A stretch of DNA of 64,000 bases from Streptomyces sp. NRRL F-5126 (GTDB lineage: Bacteria > Actinomycetota > Actinomycetes > Streptomycetales > Streptomycetaceae): the NCBI RefSeq assembly GCF_000721265.1, contig NZ_JOFZ01000013.1:112280-176279 (forward strand), written 5' to 3'. Shown here piece after piece: positions 46,739 through 58,441 of this stretch (position 1 is its first letter; every line of letters begins with the position of its first letter). The notes beneath the pieces were generated by a model. That model did not search any database. It saw only the letters and a program-made list of their open reading frames with translations, and had not been told where the DNA came from. The position numbers and the translations under genes are program-made.

Positions 46739-47014
46739 CTACGCCTCCCGGGCGGTCGGCGGCTGCTGCGCGTCCAGGTCGAACTCACCGTCCCGCGCAC
46801 CCAGCACGAACGCGTCCCACTCCGCCTTCGTGTACCGCAGCACGGTGTCATGGTCCTTCGACGACCGCATCGCCACGGCCCCCTCCGGCAGGTACGCGAT
46901 CTCGACGCGCTCCTCGTCGTTCTCGGTCCCGGGCGCACCGAGCCACTCCACCCCGGAGATGTCCAGGGCGTAGAGCTCTTCCTTGACGCGCTGCTTGTCC
47001 ACTGCCTCGGCCAT
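46739..47014 (-). CDS. bldB: developmental regulator BldB (DUF397 family)
   Basis: 91 residues matching the DUF397 family and S. coelicolor BldB: MAEAVDKQRVKEELYALDIS, GVEWLGAPGT, VEIAYLPEGAVAMRSSKD and KAEWDAFVLGARDGEFDL. BldB is a small dimeric protein needed for aerial growth and antibiotic production in S. coelicolor, where it also lies beside the esx genes. ATG 47014 with GGAGG 10 bases upstream was chosen over ATG 47041, which lacks a ribosome binding site. Its own promoter at 47060-47088. Confidence 0.9.
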   Translation of the reverse strand: MAEAVDKQRVKEELYALDISGVEWLGAPGTENDEERVEIAYLPEGAVAMRSSKDHDTVLRYTKAEWDAFVLGARDGEFDLDAQQPPTAREA

Positions 47015-47059
47015 CGGCGTCGTTCCTCCCGGCGGTGTCATGTCTGCTGTACGCAGCCG

Positions 47060-47088
47060 AGCCTACCTGCGAGGACGGCGCCGGTTCA
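47060..47088 (-). promoter_or_regulatory. probable bldB promoter
   Basis: Minus strand: TGAACC (47088-47083), 17-base spacer, TAGGCT (47065-47060). The transcript would start ~40 bases before the bldB ATG. Confidence 0.45.
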
Positions 47089-47149
47089 GGCCGTCGGCCA
47101 ACTCCGCTGGAGGGCCTGCGGAAGCGGTCGGGCCGCTCCTGGAAGCCGA

Positions 47150-47473
47150 TCAGTCACGGCCGCTGTCCCGCTTGTAACGGCCCCGCGGCCCTACCGGCCA
47201 CTCGCCGGCCGCGAGCTGGTCCAGGTAGACCTCGACCGGAAGGTACGTCGGAGGGAAGTGCACCGGCGTTCCGTCCTTGGGCACGACGAGCACCCTGGTG
47301 AACGGGGCGAACCGCAGTTCGCCCGTCTCCAGGTGCTCCTTCGAGTCGAATCGGACGAGCCATGCCACCGCATGTTCGAAGGACTCCTCCGGCAGCAGGA
47401 CCGGTGTGTACGTCTCCCGGTGCCCGCCGAGGAACTCCCTCGCCGATGCGAACGCCGCTTCTTCGGATATCAC
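47150..47473 (-). CDS. YrhB/Imm35-like small protein
   Basis: 107 residues resembling the YrhB/immunity-35 group: EEAAFASAREFLGGHRET, then VAWLVRFDSKEHLETGEL, RVLVVPKDGTPVHFPPTYLP and EVYLDQLAAGEW. GTG 47473 has GGAG 7 bases upstream, 21 bases after eccC stops. Members of this family neutralise toxins in polymorphic systems, so a link to ESX substrates is possible; unproven. Confidence 0.6.
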   Translation of the reverse strand: MISEEAAFASAREFLGGHRETYTPVLLPEESFEHAVAWLVRFDSKEHLETGELRFAPFTRVLVVPKDGTPVHFPPTYLPVEVYLDQLAAGEWPVGPRGRYKRDSGRD

Positions 47474-47494
47474 GGTTGTTCTCCCGATTCGGAT

Positions 47495-50400
47495 CTACCT
47501 GTCCGGCAACCAGCCCGTCTGCACCAGCGGTGCACCGCGCCTGCGGGTGACGAACGTGCCTCGTCCCGGGGGCATCTTGCGGGCCCGTACGTGGCCGAGG
47601 ATGTCGCCCTCTCCAGGGTCGCCCGACAGGACGACACCCTGCGCGCCCAGTTCCTTCACGCGCTGCAGGAACGGCTCGAAGGACGAGCGGGACGCTCCCG
47701 CCGCGTTGCGCGCCACGATGAAGCGGACGCCGACGTCGCGGGCGAAGGGCAGGTTCTCCACCAGGCGTGCCATCGGGTTGCTCGAGCCCGCCGCCACCAG
47801 TTCGTAGTCGTCGACGATCACGAACAGCTGCGGCCCCGACCACCAGCTGCGGTCGCGAAGCTGTTGCGGCGTGATGTCCGGCTTCGGCGTGCGCTTGCCC
47901 ATCACCGTGGCGATCGCGTCCATGTGGACATCCATCGCCGACGCCATCGGCGCGTACTCCAGCAGGTGCGTCGACGGGACGGCCTCCAGCAGCGAGCGCC
48001 GGTAGTCGCCCACCACGATCCGCGCCTGCTCGGGCGTGTACCGCTCGGCGATCTGCTTCGCCATCAGCCGCAGCAGCGCCGTCTTGCCCGACTCGCTCTC
48101 GCCGAAGACCACGAAGAACGGGTCCGTCTCGAAGTCGACGAACACCGGCTCCAGGTTGGTCTCGTCGATGCCGATCGCGATGCCGCGCTCCGGGAACTCG
48201 AACCCCTTCGGCAGCTGCTCCGCCGGCAGCTTGCGGGGCAGCAGCCGCACGGGCGGGGCCGCCGGTCCCGACCAGTGGCCGCGCACGGACGCGACGAACG
48301 CCGCCGTGCCCTCGGACAGGTCCGACGCGCTGCTCACGCCGTCCATCCGCGGCAGTGCGCCCATGAAGTGCAGCTTCTCCGGGACCTGACCGCGGCCTGG
48401 CACGCCGGGCGGCACGTTCGCGGCGACCTTCCGGTCGAACTCCGAGTCCATGACATCACCGAGGCGCAGTTCGAGGCGGCCCAGCATCTGGTCCTTGAGC
48501 GCCGAGCGCACCTCCATGTACCGCGCGGCCGTCACCACGATGTGCACGCCGTAGCCGAGTCCGCGCGCCGCTATGTCCGCGATCACCGGCTCCAGCATGT
48601 CGTACTCGTTCTTGAAGCCGCCCCAGCCGTCGATGATCAGGAAGACGTCGCCCCAGCTCTCGCCCGGCAGTTCGCCCGCGGCGCGCCTGCGCCGGTACGT
48701 GCCGATCGAGTCGATGCCGTTGGCGCGGAAGAACTCCTCGCGCCGGTTCAGCACACCCAGCACCTCGGCGACCGCCCGCCGCACGCGCTCCGGGTCCAGC
48801 CGCGACGCGACCCCGCCCACATGGGGCAGGTCGGCGAGCGCGGACAGGCCGCCACCGCCGAAGTCCAGCCCGTAGAACTGCACCTCCTGCGGCGTGTGCG
48901 TCAGCGCGAACGACGCCACCATCGTGCGCATCAGCGTCGACTTGCCGGACTGCGGGCCGCCTACCACGAGCATGTGGCCCGCCGCCCCGGAGAAGTCCCG
49001 GTACAGCACCTCGCGGCGCTGCTCGAAGGGCTTGTCGATCAGGCCGAGCGGCACCACGAGCCCGCCCGGGCGCGTGTAGTCGACGGCCGTCAGACCGCGG
49101 TCGGGCGTGGGCGCGATGCCGGGCAGCAGGTAGTCCAGCGTCGGCGCCTGGTCGAGCGGCGGCAGCCACACCTGGTGCGCCGGCACGCCCTGCCCGTCGA
49201 GGCGCCGCACGATCACGTCGAGCACCGTGTCCGCCAGTGCCTCGTCCTCGCGCGTCGCGGGAGCCGGCTCACCGTCCGCGGGCCGTGCGTACACCACCGG
49301 CACGGGCACCGCCGTGAAGAGCGTGGGCCGCCGCTCGACGGCCGGCTGTCCCACCGGCAGCTCGGGGCCCGCGGTGCGGTACGTGGCCGACACATACGCG
49401 GCCTTGAAGCGCGTCATGACGTCTGTGCCGAACTTGAGGTAGCCGGATCCGGGCACCGCCGGCAGGTGGTAGGCGTCGGGTACGCCCAGCGCCGTACGCG
49501 ACTCCGCCGCGGAGAACGTCCGCAGGCCGATGCGGTACGACAGGTACGTGTCGAGCCCGCGCAGCTTGCCTTCCTCCAGGCGCTGGGACGCGAGCAGCAG
49601 ATGCACGCCGAGCGACCTGCCGATGCGGCCGATCTGGATGAACATCTCGATGAAGTCGGGCTTCGCGGTGAGCAGTTCGGAGAACTCGTCGATGACGAGC
49701 ACCATCGAGGCCAGCGGTTCGAGCGGGGCGCCCGCGGCCCGCGCCTTCTCGTAGTCGTGGATGTTCGCGTAGTTGCCCGCCGCCCGCAGCAGTTCCTGCC
49801 TGCGCTGCAGTTCGCCGCGGATCGCGTCGCCCATGCGGTCCACCAGCGTCAGGTCGTCCGCGAGGTTGGTGATGACCGCCGCCACGTGCGGCATCTGGGA
49901 CATGCCCGCGAACGTCGCACCGCCCTTGAAGTCGGCGAGGACGAAGTTCAGCGTCTCCGACGAGTGCGTCACCGCGAGACCGAGCACCAGGGTGCGCAGC
50001 AGTTCCGACTTGCCGGAACCGGTCGCCCCCACGCACAGACCGTGCGGGCCCATGCCCTCCTGCGCCGCCTCCTTGAGGTCGAGCATCACGGGCTGGCCGT
50101 CCTCGCCCACACCGATGGGCACGCGCAGCCGCTCCGCCGTGGACCGCGGCCGCCACGTGCGCGCCACGTCCACCGCGCCCGCGTCGCCGAGGTTCAGCAG
50201 GTCCGTGAAGTCGAGGTTGGCCAGCAGCGGCTCGTCCTCGTCGCCGCCGCCCGTGCGCAGCGGCGCGAGCTGGCGCGCCAGCGCCTCCGCCGCGGGCAGC
50301 GGGATCCCGTCGGGCACACCCTCGTATGCCACACCGCCGCCGGACTCCAGCCTCAGCCGGCCCGGATGCACCACCACGGACAGGCCGCCCCGCAGCTCGT

Positions 50401-51445
50401 CCATGTCTCCCGGCACCAGCTCGACGATCGTCACGCCCTGCACGCCCTCGGCGGCGGCGAACAGCGAGTCGGGCGGGACCATCCCGCCGTCCAGCACCAC
50501 GACGATGTGCGGCTGGTCCAGCACCGGGTGGGTGTCCCTGCCGAACCGCGGCCGCCCCTCGAGGCGCTGGCGCAGCAGCTGTTCGATCTCGCCGAGGTCG
50601 TCGCCGAACAGCCGCCGCGTGCCCGCGCCGTCGACCTGGCCGGGCGCCTGCGTGTGCGGCAGCCACTTCGTCCAGTCCCAGTGGGACACCGCCTGCGGCG
50701 CGGCCACCACCGCGACCGTCAGGTCCTCGGGCGAGTGCAGCGTCACCAGCTGGGACACCAGCGCGCGCGCCGCGGACCTGGCCACCTCGGGATCGCCCGA
50801 CACCGTCACGTGGTAGAACGCCCGCATCGACACCGCCATCGGCAGGGAGTCGAGCGAACCGTGCACCGCGAGGAAGCGCTGCATCGCGCCCGCCGTCAGG
50901 GGCTCCAGCTCGTCGACGGGCGCCGTGTCCGGCGCGACCAGCGGCGTCGACAGCTGCTGCGCCCCGAGGCCGATCCGCGCCTGGCCGAAGTCCGCGTCGC
51001 CCACGCGCCGTTCCCAGATCCTGGACCCCTCGGCGGCGACGGCCCACAGCTGCTCGGGCGCGGGGTGCAGGTAGAGCTGCGCGTCGCGCTGGGCGCGCGC
51101 TGTCCTGCGGACCGTACGCCGCGACTGCGCCAGATACTTCAGGTAGTCACGGCGCACATCGGCCATTTGCCCCTGCGTACCGCGCCGGAAGCGGAAGACC
51201 TGCGCGATGACCATGCCGACCGTGGAGATCAGCATCAGCACGCCCATGATGCGCATCATGGGAGCGGCCCCGGGGCGGAAGAAGAACACCACGGAGGTGC
51301 CCATCCCGAGCACGGGGAGCACCTGCATCAGCATGCCCTCCCGCTGCCCTCTGGGCAGTTCTGGAGGAGCCTGAAGGGTCAACTGCTCCGTGGGCACTTC
51401 GGGCGGAAGCGACCGCGGCGGTCTTTTGACGACGATCTGGCTCAC
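47495..51445 (-). CDS. eccC: type VII secretion ATPase EccC
   Basis: 1316 residues, the motor of the ESX system. Two N-terminal transmembrane helices (about 40-85) are followed by three FtsK/SpoIIIE-type ATPase domains with Walker A GATGSGKSE (Lys479), GGPQSGKST (Lys835) and GESESGKTA (Lys1121). The matching Walker B motifs are VLVIDEF, FLIIDGWG and FVIVDDYE, so only domain 1 keeps a classic DE pair. Single-chain EccC, as usual in Streptomyces. GTG 51445 overlaps a 3-codon upstream frame (see findings). Divergent from eccD. Confidence 0.95.
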   Translation of the reverse strand: MSQIVVKRPPRSLPPEVPTEQLTLQAPPELPRGQREGMLMQVLPVLGMGTSVVFFFRPGAAPMMRIMGVLMLISTVGMVIAQVFRFRRGTQGQMADVRRDYLKYLAQSRRTVRRTARAQRDAQLYLHPAPEQLWAVAAEGSRIWERRVGDADFGQARIGLGAQQLSTPLVAPDTAPVDELEPLTAGAMQRFLAVHGSLDSLPMAVSMRAFYHVTVSGDPEVARSAARALVSQLVTLHSPEDLTVAVVAAPQAVSHWDWTKWLPHTQAPGQVDGAGTRRLFGDDLGEIEQLLRQRLEGRPRFGRDTHPVLDQPHIVVVLDGGMVPPDSLFAAAEGVQGVTIVELVPGDMDELRGGLSVVVHPGRLRLESGGGVAYEGVPDGIPLPAAEALARQLAPLRTGGGDEDEPLLANLDFTDLLNLGDAGAVDVARTWRPRSTAERLRVPIGVGEDGQPVMLDLKEAAQEGMGPHGLCVGATGSGKSELLRTLVLGLAVTHSSETLNFVLADFKGGATFAGMSQMPHVAAVITNLADDLTLVDRMGDAIRGELQRRQELLRAAGNYANIHDYEKARAAGAPLEPLASMVLVIDEFSELLTAKPDFIEMFIQIGRIGRSLGVHLLLASQRLEEGKLRGLDTYLSYRIGLRTFSAAESRTALGVPDAYHLPAVPGSGYLKFGTDVMTRFKAAYVSATYRTAGPELPVGQPAVERRPTLFTAVPVPVVYARPADGEPAPATREDEALADTVLDVIVRRLDGQGVPAHQVWLPPLDQAPTLDYLLPGIAPTPDRGLTAVDYTRPGGLVVPLGLIDKPFEQRREVLYRDFSGAAGHMLVVGGPQSGKSTLMRTMVASFALTHTPQEVQFYGLDFGGGGLSALADLPHVGGVASRLDPERVRRAVAEVLGVLNRREEFFRANGIDSIGTYRRRRAAGELPGESWGDVFLIIDGWGGFKNEYDMLEPVIADIAARGLGYGVHIVVTAARYMEVRSALKDQMLGRLELRLGDVMDSEFDRKVAANVPPGVPGRGQVPEKLHFMGALPRMDGVSSASDLSEGTAAFVASVRGHWSGPAAPPVRLLPRKLPAEQLPKGFEFPERGIAIGIDETNLEPVFVDFETDPFFVVFGESESGKTALLRLMAKQIAERYTPEQARIVVGDYRRSLLEAVPSTHLLEYAPMASAMDVHMDAIATVMGKRTPKPDITPQQLRDRSWWSGPQLFVIVDDYELVAAGSSNPMARLVENLPFARDVGVRFIVARNAAGASRSSFEPFLQRVKELGAQGVVLSGDPGEGDILGHVRARKMPPGRGTFVTRRRGAPLVQTGWLPDR

Positions 51446-51665
51446 CGGCGCATCAATTCCTCAATCCGGGCGGATGGTTCCGTACCGGCGCCCCCGTGGC
51501 GGCGGCTCGACTGCGGCAGCGCGATCCTACTGGCAGCCACCGACAACGACGCCCGGTAGGGTGGCGCGCGCACTGTGCAGGGCCGCGAACCCGGCGACGG
51601 CGGGACACCCGTGCGGCCGGCGCGGCAACCGGCGCCGTAAACAGGGGATCCAGGGGGTCAGACAC
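51446..51665. promoter_or_regulatory. divergent eccC/eccD control region
   Basis: 220 bases without a gene. A TAGGGT -10-like element on the plus strand (51558-51563) may drive eccD; no good -35 is visible on either strand. Confidence 0.35.
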
Positions 51666-53135
51666 GTGAGTACGTCCGCGGCGACGGGTTTCTGTCGCGT
51701 CACTGTGGTGGCACCGGACAGCAGGATCGACGTGGCCCTGCCCGAGGACATCGCGGTCGCCGACATCTACCCGGAGATCCTGCGCCTGACGGGCCAGACC
51801 CAGCCCGCGGGCGCGCCGACCGGCTACCACCTCGTGCGCCGCGACGGCACCGTGCTCGATGGGGCGCGCACGCTCGCCGCGCAGCGCGTGCTCGACGGCG
51901 AGGTGCTCGCGCTGCGGCCGTTCGCCGAGTCCCTGCCGCCGGCCGTCTTCGACGACGTGTCCGACGCCGTCGCCTCGGCGGTGCGGCGCGACCGCCACCT
52001 GTGGAGCGACGACCTCATGCGCGGCGCCGGCCTCGTCGCAGGTGGCCTCCTCCTCGTCCTCATGGGGTTCGTGCTGTGGTTCGCGGACCCGGTGCGCCAC
52101 GACATGCACAGCCTGCCCGGCATCATCGCGGGCGCCGCGGGTGTGCTGCTGACGGCCCTCTCCGGCGTGCGGGCCCGGGTCTACGCGGACCGCGCCGCCG
52201 CCGTGGCCCTCGGCCTCGGCGCGCTGCCCCTGCTGATGATCGCCGGCTCCGGCATCATCGGCCCCGACGCGGGCCAGGGCCCCGGGCGCCTGCAGTTCCT
52301 GCTCGGCTGCGTCATCGTGCTGGTCGCCTCCGTCACGCTCGTCGTGCTCACCCCGAGCGGCGACGCACCCTTCGTGGCGGCCACCTTCCTGGCCGCCGTC
52401 GGCACCCTCGCCACGTTCGGCGCGATCCTCGCGGAGGCCTCCCCGACGGAGACCGCCGCCGTCTGCGCACCCGTCGCCGTCGGCCTCGTCGCGTTCCTGC
52501 CCGGCCTGTCCGCCCGCTTCGCCCGGCTGCCCATCGGCTACGCGGCGCCCCGCGGCGCCTCGGGCGGCCTGGACACCGCGGAGCCTGACCCGGCGGCCGT
52601 CGCCGAGCCCGTCGACACCGACCGCGTCGCCGCCCAGGCGCGCCGCGGCCACGAGATGCTGCTCGGGCTCGTCGGCGGCTGCTCCGCCGTCGTCGTCGGC
52701 GCGGCCGCCGTGCTCGGCTTCTCCGACAACCTCTACGGGCAGCTGCTGGCGCTGGCGTCCGGCCTCGCGATGCTGCTGCGCGCGCGCCTGTTCCGCTACA
52801 CCTCGCAGGTCACCTGCGCGCTCGTCGCGGGCATCGCCGCGATCGCCCTGCTGGTGCTCGGCCTGTCGTTCAACCCGCCCGCCGGACCGCTCGGAGACCT
52901 CCTGCGCGAGGGCGACCACGGCCCCCTCGACCTGCGGACCGTGTGGCTGGCCGCGTCCGTCGCCGCCGGGGCCGCACTGTTCACGGCCATCGGCCTGATC
53001 ATCCCGCGCAAGGGCCTCTCGCCCTTCTGGGGACGCCTCCTCGACATCGCCGAGGGCGCCGTCCTGGTGTCGCTCGTGCCGCTGTGCCTCGCGGTCCTCG
53101 ACGTCTTCGCCAGGGCGCGCTCGCTGACGAGCTGA
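51666..53135 (+). CDS. eccD: type VII secretion protein EccD
   Basis: 489 residues. A ubiquitin-like N-terminal domain (~1-95: CRVTVVAPDSRIDVALPEDI, VADIYPEILRL, HLVRRDGTVLDGARTL) is followed by ~11 transmembrane helices. EccD dimers form the membrane barrel of the ESX complex. GTG 51666 after a GGGGG stretch. Divergent from eccC; last gene of the ESX locus before rpsO. Confidence 0.93.
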   Translation: MSTSAATGFCRVTVVAPDSRIDVALPEDIAVADIYPEILRLTGQTQPAGAPTGYHLVRRDGTVLDGARTLAAQRVLDGEVLALRPFAESLPPAVFDDVSDAVASAVRRDRHLWSDDLMRGAGLVAGGLLLVLMGFVLWFADPVRHDMHSLPGIIAGAAGVLLTALSGVRARVYADRAAAVALGLGALPLLMIAGSGIIGPDAGQGPGRLQFLLGCVIVLVASVTLVVLTPSGDAPFVAATFLAAVGTLATFGAILAEASPTETAAVCAPVAVGLVAFLPGLSARFARLPIGYAAPRGASGGLDTAEPDPAAVAEPVDTDRVAAQARRGHEMLLGLVGGCSAVVVGAAAVLGFSDNLYGQLLALASGLAMLLRARLFRYTSQVTCALVAGIAAIALLVLGLSFNPPAGPLGDLLREGDHGPLDLRTVWLAASVAAGAALFTAIGLIIPRKGLSPFWGRLLDIAEGAVLVSLVPLCLAVLDVFARARSLTS

Positions 53136-53355
53136 CGCCTGACCGGATCCGGGCGGAGGGGTGCGTGGTCGGGCGGGGTCCGACCGGCTGGTATTCTGGC
53201 GGTGATCCGTTCGTGTACCCACAGCTACGGCGCGGCCAAGCCGCGGACCGTATGGGGGCCAGGCACGTACGGAACGGCCTCCCGAGTCAAGGAAGCTTCC
53301 CGGAGAATTCGACCCGGGGCACTCGGCGGCCCGCGAAGACCCACGAGGAGTACGA

Positions 53356-53643
53356 GTGTCGCTCGACACCGCCACCAAGAAGCAGATCATGGACGAGTTC
53401 GGCACCAAGGAGGGTGACACCGGCTCCCCCGAGGTCCAGGTCGCCATGCTCTCGCGCCGGATCTCGGACCTGACCGAGCACCTCAAGACCCACAAGCACG
53501 ACCACCACTCGCGCCGTGGCCTGCTGATCCTGGTCGGGCAGCGCCGCCGCCTGCTGCAGTACCTCGCCAAGAAGGACATCCAGCGCTTCCGTACGCTGGT
53601 CGACCGCCTCGGCATCCGCCGTGGCGCCGCGGGCGCCAAGTAG
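53356..53643 (+). CDS. rpsO: 30S ribosomal protein S15
   Basis: 95 residues with all S15 features: [73 protein letters not shown] 53356 with GAGGAG 5 bases upstream. The 220-base upstream gap holds a weak -10 (TATTCT, 53192-53197) and a long leader where S15 may repress its own translation, as known elsewhere. Confidence 0.97.
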   Translation: MSLDTATKKQIMDEFGTKEGDTGSPEVQVAMLSRRISDLTEHLKTHKHDHHSRRGLLILVGQRRRLLQYLAKKDIQRFRTLVDRLGIRRGAAGAK

Positions 53644-53649
53644 CACCGT

Positions 53650-53691
53650 GCGAAGGGAGCGGTTCCCACCCTCGGGAACCGCTCCCTTCGC
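53650..53691 (+). terminator. 18-bp hairpin between rpsO and pnp
   Basis: 53650-53667 pairs perfectly with 53674-53691 (loop ACCCTC). It acts as an attenuator and, in S. coelicolor, an intergenic rpsO-pnp hairpin is an RNase III target (known there; inferred for this one). Confidence 0.85.
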
Positions 53692-54027
53692 CGTATGCGC
53701 GGCCCGGCCGGAGCGCCATGACCGGCGCGGGTTTAAGTACCCTGGCTGACGAGTGCCGCGTGATTGCGGTACGAAGAGCAGTACAGAAGAGCAGTACAAC
53801 TGCAAGAAGACGCAAGAAGAAGACGTAACGAGGAGGAGCGCCCTACGCCGCCGCCGGTCCTCGGTAGTGGTATCCGGAAGACGCACAAGCGCCGCGGACA
53901 CGCCCACGGGGTGGTGCCCGCCACGCGCACCGGATGCTTCGATCGAAGACCGGCAAGCACCAGGGAGCGCCCCTCCCCACCGTCCGCCGCCACACGGGTG
54001 ACGGACGAAGAAGAGGAGAAAACGCTG
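53692..54027. other. long pnp leader region
   Basis: 336 bases with no separate gene. It includes a tandem 13-base repeat (53773-53798) and a purine-rich stretch to ~53830. A pnp promoter probably lies near 53730-53770, but no strong consensus is visible. The TTG-initiated frame from 53764 is not pnp coding. Confidence 0.5.
53773..53798 (+). repeat. tandem GAAGAGCAGTACA x2 in pnp leader
   Basis: Two exact, adjacent 13-base copies, followed at 53802-53820 by two GCAAGAAGA copies. A strongly purine-biased block, unusual in this GC-rich DNA. Confidence 0.8.
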
Positions 54028-56252
54028 GTGGAGAACGAGACCCACTACGCCGAGGCCGTCATCGACAACGGCGCCTTCGGCACCCGCACCATCCGCTTCG
54101 AGACGGGCCGCCTGGCCAAGCAGGCCGCAGGCTCCGCCGTGGCGTACCTGGACGACGACACCATGGTGCTGTCGGCCACCACCGCTTCGAAGAACCCCAA
54201 GGACCAGCTCGACTTCTTCCCCCTCACGGTGGACGTCGAGGAGCGCATGTACGCGGCCGGCAAGATCCCCGGCTCCTTCTTCCGCAGGGAGGGCCGCCCC
54301 TCCGAGGACGCCATCCTCACCTGCCGCCTGATCGACCGGCCGCTGCGCCCGTCCTTCAAGAAGGGCCTGCGCAACGAGATCCAGATCGTCGAGACGATCA
54401 TGGCGCTCAACCCCGACCACCTCTACGACGTGGTCGCGATCAACGCCGCCTCCTGCTCCACGCAGCTGTCGGGCCTGCCCTTCTCCGGACCGATCGGCGG
54501 CACGCGCGTCGCCCTCATCCGGGGCCAGTGGGTCGCCTTCCCGACGCACACCGAGCTGGAGGAGGCCGTCTTCGACATGGTCGTGGCCGGCCGCGTCCTG
54601 GAGGACGGCGACGTCGCGATCATGATGGTCGAGGCCGAGGCCACCGACAAGACCATCCAGCTGGTGAAGAACGGCGCCGAGGCCCCCACCGAGGAGGTCG
54701 TCGCCGCCGGACTCGAGGCCGCGAAGCCCTTCATCAAGGTCCTGTGCCGCGCCCAGTCCGACCTGGCGGCCAAGGCCGCCAAGCCGACCGGCGAGTTCCC
54801 GATCTTCCTCGACCACCAGGACGACGTCCTGGAGGCGCTCAGCGCCGCCGTCAGGGACGAGCTCGCCCAGGCGCTCACCATCGCGGGCAAGCAGGACCGC
54901 GAGGCCGAGCTCGACCGCGTCAAGGGCCTCGCCGCCGAGAAGCTGCTCCCGCAGTTCGAGGGCCGCGAGAAGGAGATCTCCGCCGCCTACCGCACCCTGA
55001 CGAAGAAGCTCGTCCGCGAGCGCGTCATCAAGGACAAGGTCCGCATCGACGGCCGCGGCGTGACGGACATCCGCACCCTCGCCGCCGAGGTCGAGGCCAT
55101 CCCGCGCGTGCACGGCTCGGCGCTGTTCGAGCGCGGCGAGACGCAGATCCTGGGCGTCACCACGCTGAACATGCTCCGCATGGAGCAGCAGCTCGACACC
55201 CTGTCGCCCGTGACGCGCAAGCGCTACATGCACAACTACAACTTCCCGCCGTACTCCACCGGCGAGACCGGCCGCGTCGGGTCCCCGAAGCGCCGCGAGA
55301 TCGGCCACGGCGCCCTCGCCGAGCGCGCCCTCGTGCCGGTCCTGCCCACGCGCGAGGAGTTCCCCTACGCGATCCGCCAGGTCTCCGAGGCGCTCGGCTC
55401 CAACGGCTCCACGTCGATGGGCTCCGTCTGCGCCTCCACCATGTCGCTGCTGAACGCCGGCGTGCCCCTCAAGGCCCCCGTCGCAGGCATCGCCATGGGC
55501 CTGATCTCCCAGGAGATCGAGGGCAAGACCCACTACGTCACCCTCACCGACATCCTCGGTGCGGAGGACGCCTACGGCGACATGGACTTCAAGGTCGCCG
55601 GCACCAAGACGTTCGTCACCGCGCTCCAGCTCGACACCAAGCTCGACGGCATCCCCGCCTCCGTGCTCGGCGCCGCCCTGAAGCAGGCCCGTGACGCGCG
55701 CCTGCACATCCTCGACGTGATGAACGAGGCCATCGACGTCCCCGACGAGATGTCCCCGAACGCGCCGCGGATCATCACCGTCAAGATCCCGGTGGACAAG
55801 ATCGGCGAGGTCATCGGCCCCAAGGGCAAGATGATCAACCAGATCCAGGAGGACACCGGCGCCGACATCACGATCGAGGACGACGGCACCATCTACATCG
55901 GTGCCGCCGACGGGCCCGCCGCCGAGGCCGCCCGCACCACGATCAACGGCATCGCCAACCCGACCATGCCGGAGGTCGGCGAGCGCTACCTGGGCACGGT
56001 CGTCAAGACGACCACGTTCGGCGCGTTCGTCTCCCTGCTGCCCGGCAAGGACGGCCTGCTGCACATCTCGCAGATCCGCAAGCTCGCCGGCGGCAAGCGC
56101 GTGGAGAACGTGGAGGACGTGCTCGGCGTCGGCCAGAAGGTCCAGGTCGAGATCGCCGAGATCGACCAGCGCGGCAAGCTGTCCCTCATCCCCGTCATCG
56201 AGGGCGAGGACGGCGACGCCAAGTCCGGCGACGCGAAGGACGCAGACGCCAA

Positions 56253-56256
<4 letters not shown>
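54028..56256 (+). CDS. pnp: polynucleotide phosphorylase
   Basis: 742 residues; 3'-to-5' phosphorolytic RNase, also able to add 3' tails. In Streptomyces this is the enzyme known as guanosine pentaphosphate synthetase I. Two RNase PH domains ([40 protein letters not shown] with the active-site Asp region later), then KH ([20 protein letters not shown]) and S1 ([20 protein letters not shown]) domains and an acidic tail. GTG 54028 with AGGAG 10 bases upstream. The M16 gene overlaps its end by 4 bases. Confidence 0.97.
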
Positions 56257-58419
<2,163 letters not shown>

Positions 58420-58441
58420 CGGGACCGGACCAGACACACCC

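Noticed and set aside
46850-51559. 1569-codon open frame antisense to eccC
   Set aside because: GC-bias shadow: strongly Arg/His/Val-rich, no domain, exactly opposite a full-length conserved gene.
53764-54027. N-terminal extension of pnp from TTG 53764
   Set aside because: Adds 88 residues unlike any PNPase; GTG 54028 has a ribosome binding site and matches the family N-terminus.
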